Positions 56,842 through 64,000 of a stretch of 64,000 nt of DNA are shown piece by piece. Where the stretch lies: the NCBI RefSeq assembly GCF_004421005.1, contig NZ_CP038026.1, positions 1 to 64,000 on the forward strand, written 5' to 3'. Origin of the DNA: Pseudoduganella plicata. GTDB lineage: Bacteria; Pseudomonadota; Gammaproteobacteria; Burkholderiales; Burkholderiaceae_D. The notes beneath the pieces were generated by a model. It was not told the DNA's origin and did not search any database. It worked only from the letters and a program-made list of their open reading frames with translations. The position numbers were made by a program, and so were the translations under genes. Each line of letters opens with the position of its first letter. Positions within the stretch are counted from its first letter, which is position 1.

Positions 56842-58845
56842 ATGAACTGCGGCCGCAATTGCCTCGCCCTGTCTGTCCTTCTCATGAGCGCCACGGGCGG
56901 CGCCAGCGCCGCGGGCGAACCCGACGACCTGGCCGCCATGCCGCTCGAACAGCTCATGCAGGTGCCGATGGTGACGTCGGCGTCGCGCTTCGAGCAGCCA
57001 GTCAGCGATGCGCCGTCGGCTGTCGTCGTACTGACGGCGCAGGACGTGCGCGAGCACGGCTGGCGCACGCTGGCCGACGCGCTGGCATCCGTGCCGGGCC
57101 TGTACGTCACGCAGGATCGCAACTACACCTACCTGGGCGCGCGCGGTTTCCTGCGCCCGGGCGATTACGACAGCCGCTTCCTGCTGCTGATCGACGGCGT
57201 GCGCGTCAACGATGCCCTCTACGACCAGGCGTTCGTCGGCAACGAGGCGCTGCTGGACATGGATCTCGTCGCACGCATCGAATACGTCCCCGGTCCCGGC
57301 GCCGCGGTTTACGGCTCGAACGCGCTGTTCGGCGTTATTAACGTCATCACCAAGTCGGGCAGTGCCATCGGCGGCCTGCGGAGCAGCGCCACCGTGGCCA
57401 GCGCGGGCGAACGCCGCCTGCGTGCCACGTGGGGCTGGCATGCGCAGAACGGCGACGACGTGGTGCTGTCCGCAAGCAGCATGCGCCGGCGCGGCGGCGA
57501 CCTGTATTTCCCGGAGTTCGACACGCCCGACCAGAACCACGGCGTGGCACAGGGGCTGGACGGCGAGCGCGCCCATACCTTCTTCGCCAAGGCGGCCGGG
57601 CGCGGCTTCACGTTCACGGCCGGCTACGTGGACCGCACCAAGGATATCCCCACGGGGTCCTTCGGCGCCGTCTTCAACCAGCCCAACAGCACGCGCGACT
57701 CGCAGGCGTTCGCCAATCTGGGGTACGCGGGCGATGCGGCGTCCGGGGTGCTGCTGGCAACGAACGTGTTCTGGGGGCGCTCCGACTATATCGGCATCGG
57801 CCCGTATCCGGACGGCACAGGCGCGGCTCGGCGCAACGTCGATGGCGCGCACGCCGTCTGGTACGGCGCCAACGCCCACGCGACGGTAACGCGGTTCGCC
57901 GGCCACAAGCTGGTAGCGGGTATCGAGGGGCAGCGCAACGCCAGGCGTGACCAGTACAGCTTTAACGAGGCGCCGTACGAGCCGCTGCTGGACGATCGCC
58001 GCGCCGACAGCCGCTGGGGCGTCTATGCCGACGACGAGATCGCGCTGCGCGCTGGCCTGATTCTGAACGCGGGGGTGCGCTACGACCGCGACAGCGTGAT
58101 CGGCAGCCGGGTCAGCCCGCGCGCGGCACTGATCGCCCATCCCGGCAAGCGCGACACGCTCAAGCTGATCTACGGCACGGCCTACCGCTCGCCAAATGCC
58201 TACGAGCTGTATTACGGCTTCCCGGGCGAGGGTGGCATGCAGCCCAATCCCGAGCTGCGCGCGGAAGTGATCCGGAGCCAGGAGCTGGTGTGGGAGCACA
58301 TGTACGACGCCTATGGCAAGCTGACCGCGTCGCTGTTCCGCAACCGGATGGACGACCTGATCACGCAGCAGCTGGATGCGGACACGGGCATGCTGATGTT
58401 TCATAATACCGACAAGGCGACGGCACACGGCATGGAACTGGCCGGCGAGCGCGCATTCCGCTCCGGTGCCCGGGTGCGCGGCAGCTACACCTGGCAGCTG
58501 GCGCGCGATGGCGCCGGCGCATGGCTGGTCAGCTCCCCGCGGCACCTGGCCAAGCTGGCCGCGACCGTCCCGCTGGGAAGGCTGCCTGCGCGCCTCGGCA
58601 ATGAAGTGCAATGCTCGTCGAACCGGCGCACGGAACACGCGATGGCCGGCGGCTATTGCGTGGCCAACCTGACCCTGACATCGCTGCCGCCCACGCGCGG
58701 CGTGCAGCTGGGCTGGGCCGTGAGCGTCTACAACATGCTCGATCGCCGCTATGGGGACCCGGCCGGACCGGCGTTCGCGCAGGAGTCCCTGGCGCGCCAG
58801 GGCCGCACCGTGGCGCTGCGGCTGGATTACGATTTCGCGCAATGA
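56842..58845 (+). CDS. TonB-dependent receptor linked to YfiR and a cyclic-di-GMP enzyme
   Basis: The 667-residue receptor has a signal peptide (LALSVLLMSATGGASA). A plug with SASRFEQPVSDAPSAVVVLT, LADALASVPGLYVTQDRNYT and IEYVPGPGAAVYGSNALFGV follows, then a barrel ending LRLDYDFAQ. It resembles the BtuB/colicin-receptor-like group. The ATG at 56842 sits just before the hydrophobic signal; the longer open frame overlaps unrelated sequence. Its TGA overlaps the YfiR start (ATGA), and the operon ends with a CHASE8-GGDEF-EAL protein. This suggests that ligand uptake or occupancy is sensed in the periplasm and passed to cyclic di-GMP. Confidence 0.9.
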   Translation: MNCGRNCLALSVLLMSATGGASAAGEPDDLAAMPLEQLMQVPMVTSASRFEQPVSDAPSAVVVLTAQDVREHGWRTLADALASVPGLYVTQDRNYTYLGARGFLRPGDYDSRFLLLIDGVRVNDALYDQAFVGNEALLDMDLVARIEYVPGPGAAVYGSNALFGVINVITKSGSAIGGLRSSATVASAGERRLRATWGWHAQNGDDVVLSASSMRRRGGDLYFPEFDTPDQNHGVAQGLDGERAHTFFAKAAGRGFTFTAGYVDRTKDIPTGSFGAVFNQPNSTRDSQAFANLGYAGDAASGVLLATNVFWGRSDYIGIGPYPDGTGAARRNVDGAHAVWYGANAHATVTRFAGHKLVAGIEGQRNARRDQYSFNEAPYEPLLDDRRADSRWGVYADDEIALRAGLILNAGVRYDRDSVIGSRVSPRAALIAHPGKRDTLKLIYGTAYRSPNAYELYYGFPGEGGMQPNPELRAEVIRSQELVWEHMYDAYGKLTASLFRNRMDDLITQQLDADTGMLMFHNTDKATAHGMELAGERAFRSGARVRGSYTWQLARDGAGAWLVSSPRHLAKLAATVPLGRLPARLGNEVQCSSNRRTEHAMAGGYCVANLTLTSLPPTRGVQLGWAVSVYNMLDRRYGDPAGPAFAQESLARQGRTVALRLDYDFAQ

Positions 58846-59368
58846 AGCGGTCCGACTCGTTCACCCACCCGGCGCGCGGCCACATCCTGGCGGCTCTGCC
58901 GGTGTTGTTGGCCACGCTACTGTACGCCGGCCCGTGCGGCGCGCAGAACGATGACAGCCGTCTGAAGGCCGCCTTCATCTTCAATATCGCCCAGTTCACC
59001 ACATGGCCGCAACCGGCCGTGCGGCCGCTGGTCGTCTGCGCCAGCCCGGTCCACAGCGTATGGACGGGCCTGCGCGAGCTCGATGGCAAGGCGGCCGGCG
59101 GCCGCGCGGTCACGGTGATCGACAGCGCGGCCGGCAAATCCTGCGACGTCATCGTCTACAGCGCCACCGCAGCGCCCACCATGCCGCCTGCGCTAGCCGC
59201 AGGCACGCTGACGATCGTCGATGGCGTCCGTACCGGTCACTACGGCGGCGCCGTCACGCTGATCGAGGAAGCCCCCACCTGCGCTTCGATATCGATACGC
59301 GCGAAGCGGCCCGCGCCGGCCTGAAGTTCTCGTCGCGGCTGCTGCAACTGGCAAGGAACGTACTGTAA
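58842..59368 (+). pseudogene. YfiR-family (DUF4154) periplasmic protein, one frameshift
   Basis: YfiR-type proteins are periplasmic repressors of YfiN-type cyclases. The protein has a signal peptide ending CGAQ, then DDSRLKAAFIFNIAQFTTWP, the family hallmark, and later KSCDVIVYS. The frame breaks at five C residues (59272-59276). With six, it would continue [20 protein letters not shown] and [11 protein letters not shown], the normal YfiR ending, giving about 175 residues. As written, the last 30 residues or so are replaced. The gene overlaps its neighbours on both sides (ATGA and TAATG). The homopolymer position suggests a possible sequencing error. Confidence 0.85.
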
Positions 59369-61242
59369 TGCCCACCCGTATGCAAAAGGTCCGACAGGAC
59401 CGCCAGATGACCCGCACCATGGGCGTCGGGCAGCTGGTCGGCGTCGCGCTGGCGCTGCTGTTCGCCGGCGCCATCCTGCTGGCGTACGAATGGGTGTCGC
59501 TGCGCGCCGCGCTGGTGGACGAGACGCAGATGCAGGCCGCCATCGTGGCCGACAACGTGGCCGGTTCGCTGATGTTCGGCGACCGGCAGGCCGCCGGCGA
59601 GATGCTGGTGTCGCTGCGCAAGGCGGACCACCTGCGTTCGGCCGCGCTATATGGCCGCGACGGTGCGCTGTTCGCGCGCTTCACGTCGCCCACCCGCGGC
59701 GCGCGCGAAGGACTGGAAGAGCTGGTGCCGGCATTGGGCGAGGTGGCGGTGACGCATCCCGTGGCCTACCGTGGCCAGGCCCTCGGCCGGCTCGAACTGG
59801 TGACGGGCACCGACCGTATCCTGACGGGGATGCTGCGCTATGCGGGCCTGCTGGCGCTGGCGTCCCTGGGTGGCGTGCTGGTGGTAGCTGCCGTGATGCG
59901 CCGCACCCGCATTCGTGTGGCGGCCGCCGAACAGGAACTGAACTACCTGGCCAATACCGACCCTGTTACTGGCCTGGCCAACCGCCGCGCCACCTACCGC
60001 TGGCTGGAGCAGGCCATTGAAGCCCGCCGCAAGACGGGCGACCAGGGCGGCCAATTGGCCGTGCTGCTGATCGACCTGGATAACTTCAAGGTCGTCAACG
60101 ACACGGCCGGCCACGCGGCAGGCGATGTGCTGCTGCGGCAGGTGGCAAGTGCGCTGGCCTCGATCATGCGGTCCACCGACCTGGTGGGCCGCATCGGCGG
60201 CGACGAATTCGCCGTCATCGCGCCAGTGGCCGACGGGGACGCCGCCGCAGTCATCGGCCAGAAGATCCTGACGGTGCTGCGCACCCCGTTCCTGCTGGAG
60301 ACAGGCGAAGTGTTCGCCACCGCCAGCCTGGGACTGTGCCTGTTCCCACAGGACGCGCCGGGCATGACGGAGATGCTGAGCAGCGCCGACGCGGCGCTGT
60401 ACCGCGCCAAGAACGCCGGGCGCAATCGCCTTGCCTCCTTTGTGCCGGAGATGACACTGGCCACGCAACGCCGCGCCCTGCTGGAAGCGGAACTGCGCAG
60501 GGCCATCGAGCAGCACGCGCTGGTGCCGTATTACCAGCCGCAGTTCGACTGCCGCACCGGCGCGATGGTCGGCGTCGAAGCGCTGCTGCGCTGGCCCCAT
60601 CCACAGCGTGGCTTCGTGCCGCCGATGGAATTCATTCCGGTTGCCGAGGATACAGGGTTGATCGTGGAGCTGGGCCGCTGGGTGCTGCAACGCGCCTGCG
60701 ACGACGCCGTCGCATGGGACCGTGCCGGCGCGCCGCCGCTGACGGTGGCCGTCAACGTCTCTGCGCGCCAGTTGAAGGAGAAGTGCTTCCTCGACGACGT
60801 GCTGACAGCGCTGCACCGCAGCGGCCTGCCGCCGGACCGGCTGGAACTGGAGCTGACGGAAAGCCTGCTGATGGAGGACATGGAAGGCGCGGTGGCGTTC
60901 ATGCATGCCGTGCGCGCGGCCGGCGTGCGCCTGTCGATCGACGATTTCGGTACCGGCTATTCGTCGCTGGCCTACCTGCAGTCGTTCCCGATCAACCAGC
61001 TGAAGGTGGACCGCACGTTCGTGCAGTCGTTGCCGGTGGCCGGCCATACGATCGCGACGGCCGTGATCGCACTGGCGCGGGGGTTCGGGCTGTCCGTGAT
61101 AGCCGAAGGCGTGGAACGCCCGGAGCAGCTAGAGTGGCTGCGGGCGGCCGGCTGCGATTATGCGCAAGGCTTCCTGCTGGGCCGCCCGATGCCGGCGGCG
61201 GACGTGCTGGCGCTGACGGTGGCGCGCGGCGAGCCCGCCTGA
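59368..61242 (+). CDS. CHASE8-GGDEF-EAL cyclic-di-GMP enzyme (YfiN-like)
   Basis: The 624-residue membrane protein starts with a helix near 20-40. A YfiN-type CHASE8 periplasmic domain follows ([20 protein letters not shown]), then a second helix near 150-175. The GGDEF motif is intact (GRIGGDEF, about 276), as is the EAL domain ([10 protein letters not shown], about 401, and DDFGTGYSS). YfiN/TpbB itself lacks EAL, so this is the bifunctional variant. Control by the YfiR-like protein encoded just upstream is expected from the YfiBNR paradigm. HAMP is likely but weak. Confidence 0.93.
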   Translation: MPTRMQKVRQDRQMTRTMGVGQLVGVALALLFAGAILLAYEWVSLRAALVDETQMQAAIVADNVAGSLMFGDRQAAGEMLVSLRKADHLRSAALYGRDGALFARFTSPTRGAREGLEELVPALGEVAVTHPVAYRGQALGRLELVTGTDRILTGMLRYAGLLALASLGGVLVVAAVMRRTRIRVAAAEQELNYLANTDPVTGLANRRATYRWLEQAIEARRKTGDQGGQLAVLLIDLDNFKVVNDTAGHAAGDVLLRQVASALASIMRSTDLVGRIGGDEFAVIAPVADGDAAAVIGQKILTVLRTPFLLETGEVFATASLGLCLFPQDAPGMTEMLSSADAALYRAKNAGRNRLASFVPEMTLATQRRALLEAELRRAIEQHALVPYYQPQFDCRTGAMVGVEALLRWPHPQRGFVPPMEFIPVAEDTGLIVELGRWVLQRACDDAVAWDRAGAPPLTVAVNVSARQLKEKCFLDDVLTALHRSGLPPDRLELELTESLLMEDMEGAVAFMHAVRAAGVRLSIDDFGTGYSSLAYLQSFPINQLKVDRTFVQSLPVAGHTIATAVIALARGFGLSVIAEGVERPEQLEWLRAAGCDYAQGFLLGRPMPAADVLALTVARGEPA

Positions 61243-61254
61243 CGGCCAGTCCCG

Positions 61255-61743
61255 CTAGTTGCCCTGCTTCCTGACGCGGGCCGCGAAGGCCTTCTCGAAA
61301 AACTCGCCCAGCTTCGCTTCCAGCCACTGCGGCGTCAGATCGGCGCAACCGATGGTGCCGCCTTCCTTGCCGCTGCCGTCGCGGGCGCGCTGGTCGAACG
61401 CGCTGGTCCACTCCAGCAGGCAGCTGTTCTCGATGGCGGCAAACGTCAGCATGCAGGCATCCCGGCCCGCGTGCGCGGCCAGACGGTTTTTCTCCGGGAC
61501 GAAGATCAGGCGAATAAAATCGTTCCAGCCGTCGTTGCCTTCCTCGACCTTGCCATCGTAATCATGTTCGTACATCTGCTTGCGCACGGCGGCAAACTGC
61601 GGCCGCACGACGTTCTCCAGCGTCTGCCGGTACTGTTCGCGGAAGTCCAGCCGCGCCTGGCGCGCAGCCTGTTCCTGCGCGGCCTGCTTGGCCTGGGCCA
61701 GATCCGCTTCGTGCTTCAGGGCGGCTTTTGAGAAGATCGACAT
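61255..61743 (-). CDS. Hypothetical protein
   Basis: This 162-residue soluble protein begins MSIFSKAALKHEADLAQAKQ, an N-terminal part likely to form a helix or coiled coil. It continues with DGKVEEGNDGWNDFIRLIFV and ends GEFFEKAFAARVRKQGN. It has three cysteines, no signal peptide and no motif I recognise. It converges on the cyclic-di-GMP gene and diverges from the chemoreceptor. The natural composition argues that it is real. Confidence 0.65.
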   Translation of the reverse strand: MSIFSKAALKHEADLAQAKQAAQEQAARQARLDFREQYRQTLENVVRPQFAAVRKQMYEHDYDGKVEEGNDGWNDFIRLIFVPEKNRLAAHAGRDACMLTFAAIENSCLLEWTSAFDQRARDGSGKEGGTIGCADLTPQWLEAKLGEFFEKAFAARVRKQGN

Positions 61744-61950
61744 CGCATCCTTACCAGAAAAACATCAGTGTACACGCGCGCGTTGCGTCCATGCGCCACA
61801 ATCGGTCCAAGGCGCGGGAATACGTGACGCGCGCCTTGCCGCATGCTACCATTGATTCTATACGGCAATAAACCTGCCGGCCTCCCTCGGTCCCTATCCC
61901 TGCCCGAACCGCGGCTTCCGTCGCCACCGTTGTACTCTCTAACGCTAACA

Positions 61951-63519
61951 ATGAAACTCGCTAATCTTAAAATCGGCGTCCGCCTGTCGTTGCTGGGCGT
62001 GTTCTTCCTGATTACTCTGCTGCTCGTCGGCCTGACCGGCTGGTCCGCACTGCGCGCCATGAACGAGCGCAATGCCGCCGGCTTTACCGAGGCTGGTCAG
62101 TTGCTCGATGCCGTCGACAGTGCGCGTGTGGCACAGGTCGAGTTCAAGATCCAGGTGCAGGAGTGGAAAAATATCCTGCTGCGCAGCTATGACGACGAAC
62201 ACATGACGACGTATCGCGGCAAGTTCGTGAAGGCGGGTGACGTAACGTCGAAGCAGCTGGCCTCGCTGAAAGGGACGATGACGGCACTGCAGCTGGACAC
62301 GGCGATCGTCGAGGAGGCAACGCGCCTGCACGGCGACCTGCAGCAGCGCTACCTGACGGCGCTGCAGCAGTACGTGGTGGGCGATCCCGCCAGCGCCAAG
62401 GTTGTCGACGGCCTCGTCAAGGGCATGGACCGCGCGCCGACGGAACAGATCGACAAGATCGTCGCGTTCATCGAGAAAGCGGCGTCCGAACGCATGGCTG
62501 CGGTCGAGGCGAAGAATGCGAACGATTACGCGCGCTCGGTCTGGCTGCTGCTGGCGTTGCTCGTGGCCGCCGTTGCCATCGGCACCGTCATCGTCGTGAC
62601 GCTGGTACGCGGCATCACCGGACCGCTGGCGCGCGCCGTGTCGATCGCCCGCGACGTGGCGGACGGCGACCTGCGCGCAGACGTGCGGTCGACCCGCAAG
62701 GACGAGATCGGCGAGCTGCTGCGCGCACTGGGCACGATGAGCGGCAACCTGTCGCGCATCGTCACCCAGGTACGGGGCGGCACGCAGGCCATCGCGCTGG
62801 CGTCGGCCGAGATCGCCACGGGCAATGCCGACCTGTCGGCCCGGACGGAAGACATGGCCGGTTCGCTGGAAGAGACGGCATCGTCGATGACGGAAATCAC
62901 CAGCACCGTCAGCCAGAACAGCGAGAACGCCAGCGAGGCGGCCCGTCTGGCCAGCGCGGCATCGGGTGTCTCCAGTCGCGGCAGCCAGACGGTGGCCGAG
63001 GTGGTGGCATCGATGAGCGCGATCGGCGAAAGCTCCGGCAAGATCGCGGAAATCATCGGCGTGATCGACGGCATCGCGTTCCAGACCAACATCCTGGCCC
63101 TGAACGCCGCGGTGGAAGCGGCCCGCGCGGGCGAGCAGGGCCGCGGCTTCGCCGTCGTCGCGAGCGAAGTGCGCAACCTGGCGCAGCGCTCGTCGGCCGC
63201 GGCCAAGGAGATCCGTGAGCTGATCACCTCGTCCGTGGCGGAAGTGGGCTCCGGCCGCGCGCTGGTAGACCGCGCCGGCGCCACGATGCGCGAAGTGCTG
63301 ACGAGCGTCGAGCAGGTCAGTGCGGTCGTCACGGAAATTTCGCTCGCAAGTAACGAGCAGCAGGAAGGTATCGCCCAGATCGGTACTGCCATCGCGCATA
63401 TCGACAGCGTGACGCAGCAGAACGCAGCGCTGGTGGAGCAGGCCGCCGCGGCAGCCGAATCGCTGAGGGAGCAGGCGCGCGAGCTGGATGAGGCGGTGGC
63501 CATCTTCAAGCTGCGTTGA
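61951..63519 (+). CDS. Methyl-accepting chemotaxis protein (four-helix-bundle sensor)
   Basis: This 522-residue chemoreceptor has a helix near 10-30, a periplasmic four-helix-bundle-type sensor to about 190, a second helix ([20 protein letters not shown]), HAMP, and the coiled-coil signalling domain. The tip is [20 protein letters not shown]. It has no NWETF tether and ends AVAIFKLR. The start at [14 protein letters not shown] is standard for the group. It is a paralogue of the receptor at 40242, with a different sensor. A terminator-like palindrome follows. Confidence 0.93.
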   Translation: MKLANLKIGVRLSLLGVFFLITLLLVGLTGWSALRAMNERNAAGFTEAGQLLDAVDSARVAQVEFKIQVQEWKNILLRSYDDEHMTTYRGKFVKAGDVTSKQLASLKGTMTALQLDTAIVEEATRLHGDLQQRYLTALQQYVVGDPASAKVVDGLVKGMDRAPTEQIDKIVAFIEKAASERMAAVEAKNANDYARSVWLLLALLVAAVAIGTVIVVTLVRGITGPLARAVSIARDVADGDLRADVRSTRKDEIGELLRALGTMSGNLSRIVTQVRGGTQAIALASAEIATGNADLSARTEDMAGSLEETASSMTEITSTVSQNSENASEAARLASAASGVSSRGSQTVAEVVASMSAIGESSGKIAEIIGVIDGIAFQTNILALNAAVEAARAGEQGRGFAVVASEVRNLAQRSSAAAKEIRELITSSVAEVGSGRALVDRAGATMREVLTSVEQVSAVVTEISLASNEQQEGIAQIGTAIAHIDSVTQQNAALVEQAAAAAESLREQARELDEAVAIFKLR

Positions 63520-63520
63520 C

Positions 63521-63587
63521 AACCCGGGACAGTCCCCTGTTTTGGGGAAATGGTTCGTCAAGACCCGGGTCCGTCCCGGGTTTTTTT
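63521..63587 (+). terminator. Terminator-like palindromic element after the chemoreceptor gene
   Basis: AACCCGGGAC (63521-63530) pairs with GTCCCGGGTT (63573-63582), with CCCCTGTTTTGGGG inside the loop and a T tract at 63581-63587. Part of it (63525-63555) matches the long palindrome after accA at about 22 of 31 bases. Confidence 0.65.
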
Positions 63588-63999
63588 ATGGCACCGCGCT
63601 CTTTGCCAGGTCCGCCAGCGTCACGCTGCCAAAGCGTTCCAGCAACAGTTCTTCGGCCTGCCGCAATGCGCCGCCCAACTCGACGTTGACGGCCCGCTCG
63701 ATAAGGCACCCCGCGTGGTCGCTGCTGATGCCGATGGCGAACACGGACGGGCTGCCCAGCGCCCGATGAATGTCCAGCAGCGAGATTTCGCTCAGCGGGC
63801 GGGCCAGCACCCAGCCGCCGCCGTGGCCCTTTTCCGATTGCACGTACCCCGCGTCGCGCAGGCCGGCCATGGTCCGGCGCACCACGACCGGGTTGGTGGA
63901 GAGCATGTGCGCGATGGCGTCGGACGTGGCGCGGCCCGCATGGGCGTCCATGTGGATCAGCACGTGCAGCATGCGCGATAGTCGGCTGTCGGATCTCAT
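63586..63999 (-). CDS. Rrf2-family transcriptional regulator
   Basis: This 137-residue winged-helix regulator has MRSDSRLSRMLHVLIHMDAH, RATSDAIAHMLSTNPVVVRR and YVQSEKGHGGGWVLARPLSE, the Rrf2 pattern. There is a single Cys (HAGCLIE), not the three needed for an iron-sulfur cluster of the IscR/NsrR kind, so it is more like the YwnA group that senses small molecules. The ATG is at the window edge, so its promoter and neighbours are not visible. Confidence 0.88.
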   Translation of the reverse strand: MRSDSRLSRMLHVLIHMDAHAGRATSDAIAHMLSTNPVVVRRTMAGLRDAGYVQSEKGHGGGWVLARPLSEISLLDIHRALGSPSVFAIGISSDHAGCLIERAVNVELGGALRQAEELLLERFGSVTLADLAKSAVP

Positions 64000-64000
64000 T

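Overview
The window is about 64 kb of high-GC (roughly 65%) chromosomal DNA. The gene order cysS, DNA glycosylase, accA, tilS, lysC, tRNA-Ser(GCU) and the large number of TonB-dependent receptors, chemoreceptors and GGDEF/EAL proteins suggest a betaproteobacterium of the Oxalobacteraceae, close to Massilia, Duganella or Pseudoduganella. That assignment is inferred from gene content and family knowledge, not from a search.

Layout. (1) 0-6.3 kb is a housekeeping block: cysS, a 3-methyladenine glycosylase, accA, tilS, lysC and tRNA-Ser(GCU) with a strong terminator. (2) 6.3-6.95 kb is a gene-poor stretch next to the tRNA. It carries an inverted scrap of the tRNA 3' end and a 12-bp tandem repeat, and looks like the scar of an integrated element. 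(3) 7-9.3 kb is phoX behind a well-formed Pho box promoter. (4) 9.5-20.9 kb is an iron-type cluster: a siderophore receptor, two DUF3526 ABC permeases, an ABC ATPase, a Tat-exported class V PLP enzyme resembling PvdN, a periplasmic M14 carboxypeptidase and a second, divergent TonB receptor. Three of these genes are interrupted by small frameshifts. (5) 21-25.6 kb holds two membrane proteins and a large GGDEF-EAL protein. (6) 25.7-37.4 kb, minus strand, is a TetR regulator and then a tight nine-gene operon for uptake and breakdown of a uronic-acid polysaccharide, most likely alginate: TonB receptor, LacI regulator, SDR reductase, heparinase II/III-type lyase, KDG kinase, MFS transporter, SGNH esterase, PL7-like lyase and RraA-like protein. 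A pair of composite LacI-type operators lies upstream. (7) 38-42.2 kb has an AI-2E-type permease with an unusual C-terminal extension and a chemoreceptor. (8) 42.5-47.1 kb has small hypotheticals, a Fur-box-preceded siderophore receptor, and a cysteine-rich 74-residue peptide coupled to a WH/HH-motif protein. (9) 47.1-52.2 kb has a hybrid histidine kinase, an SGNH hydrolase, ribonuclease Z and a second AI-2E-type permease. (10) 52.2-56.5 kb is an exo-rhamnogalacturonan lyase next to a decayed TonB receptor. (11) 56.8-61.2 kb is a TonB receptor, YfiR and CHASE8-GGDEF-EAL operon. (12) 61.2-64 kb has a hypothetical protein, a second chemoreceptor and an Rrf2 regulator.

How the genes fit together. 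The alginate-type operon makes a nearly complete route: outer-membrane uptake, periplasmic depolymerisation, MFS import, reduction of the unsaturated uronate to KDG, and phosphorylation to KDPG, with its own LacI repressor encoded second. No KDPG aldolase is visible. The 9.5-21 kb cluster has periplasmic tailoring and trimming enzymes and receptors but no biosynthetic gene, so it may mature or recycle a peptide metallophore in the periplasm. Several frameshifts lie at homopolymer runs one base short, so sequencing error must be excluded before those genes are called dead. The receptor at 55.6-56.5 kb, in contrast, is really decayed: it lacks its plug domain and has stops and several frame changes.
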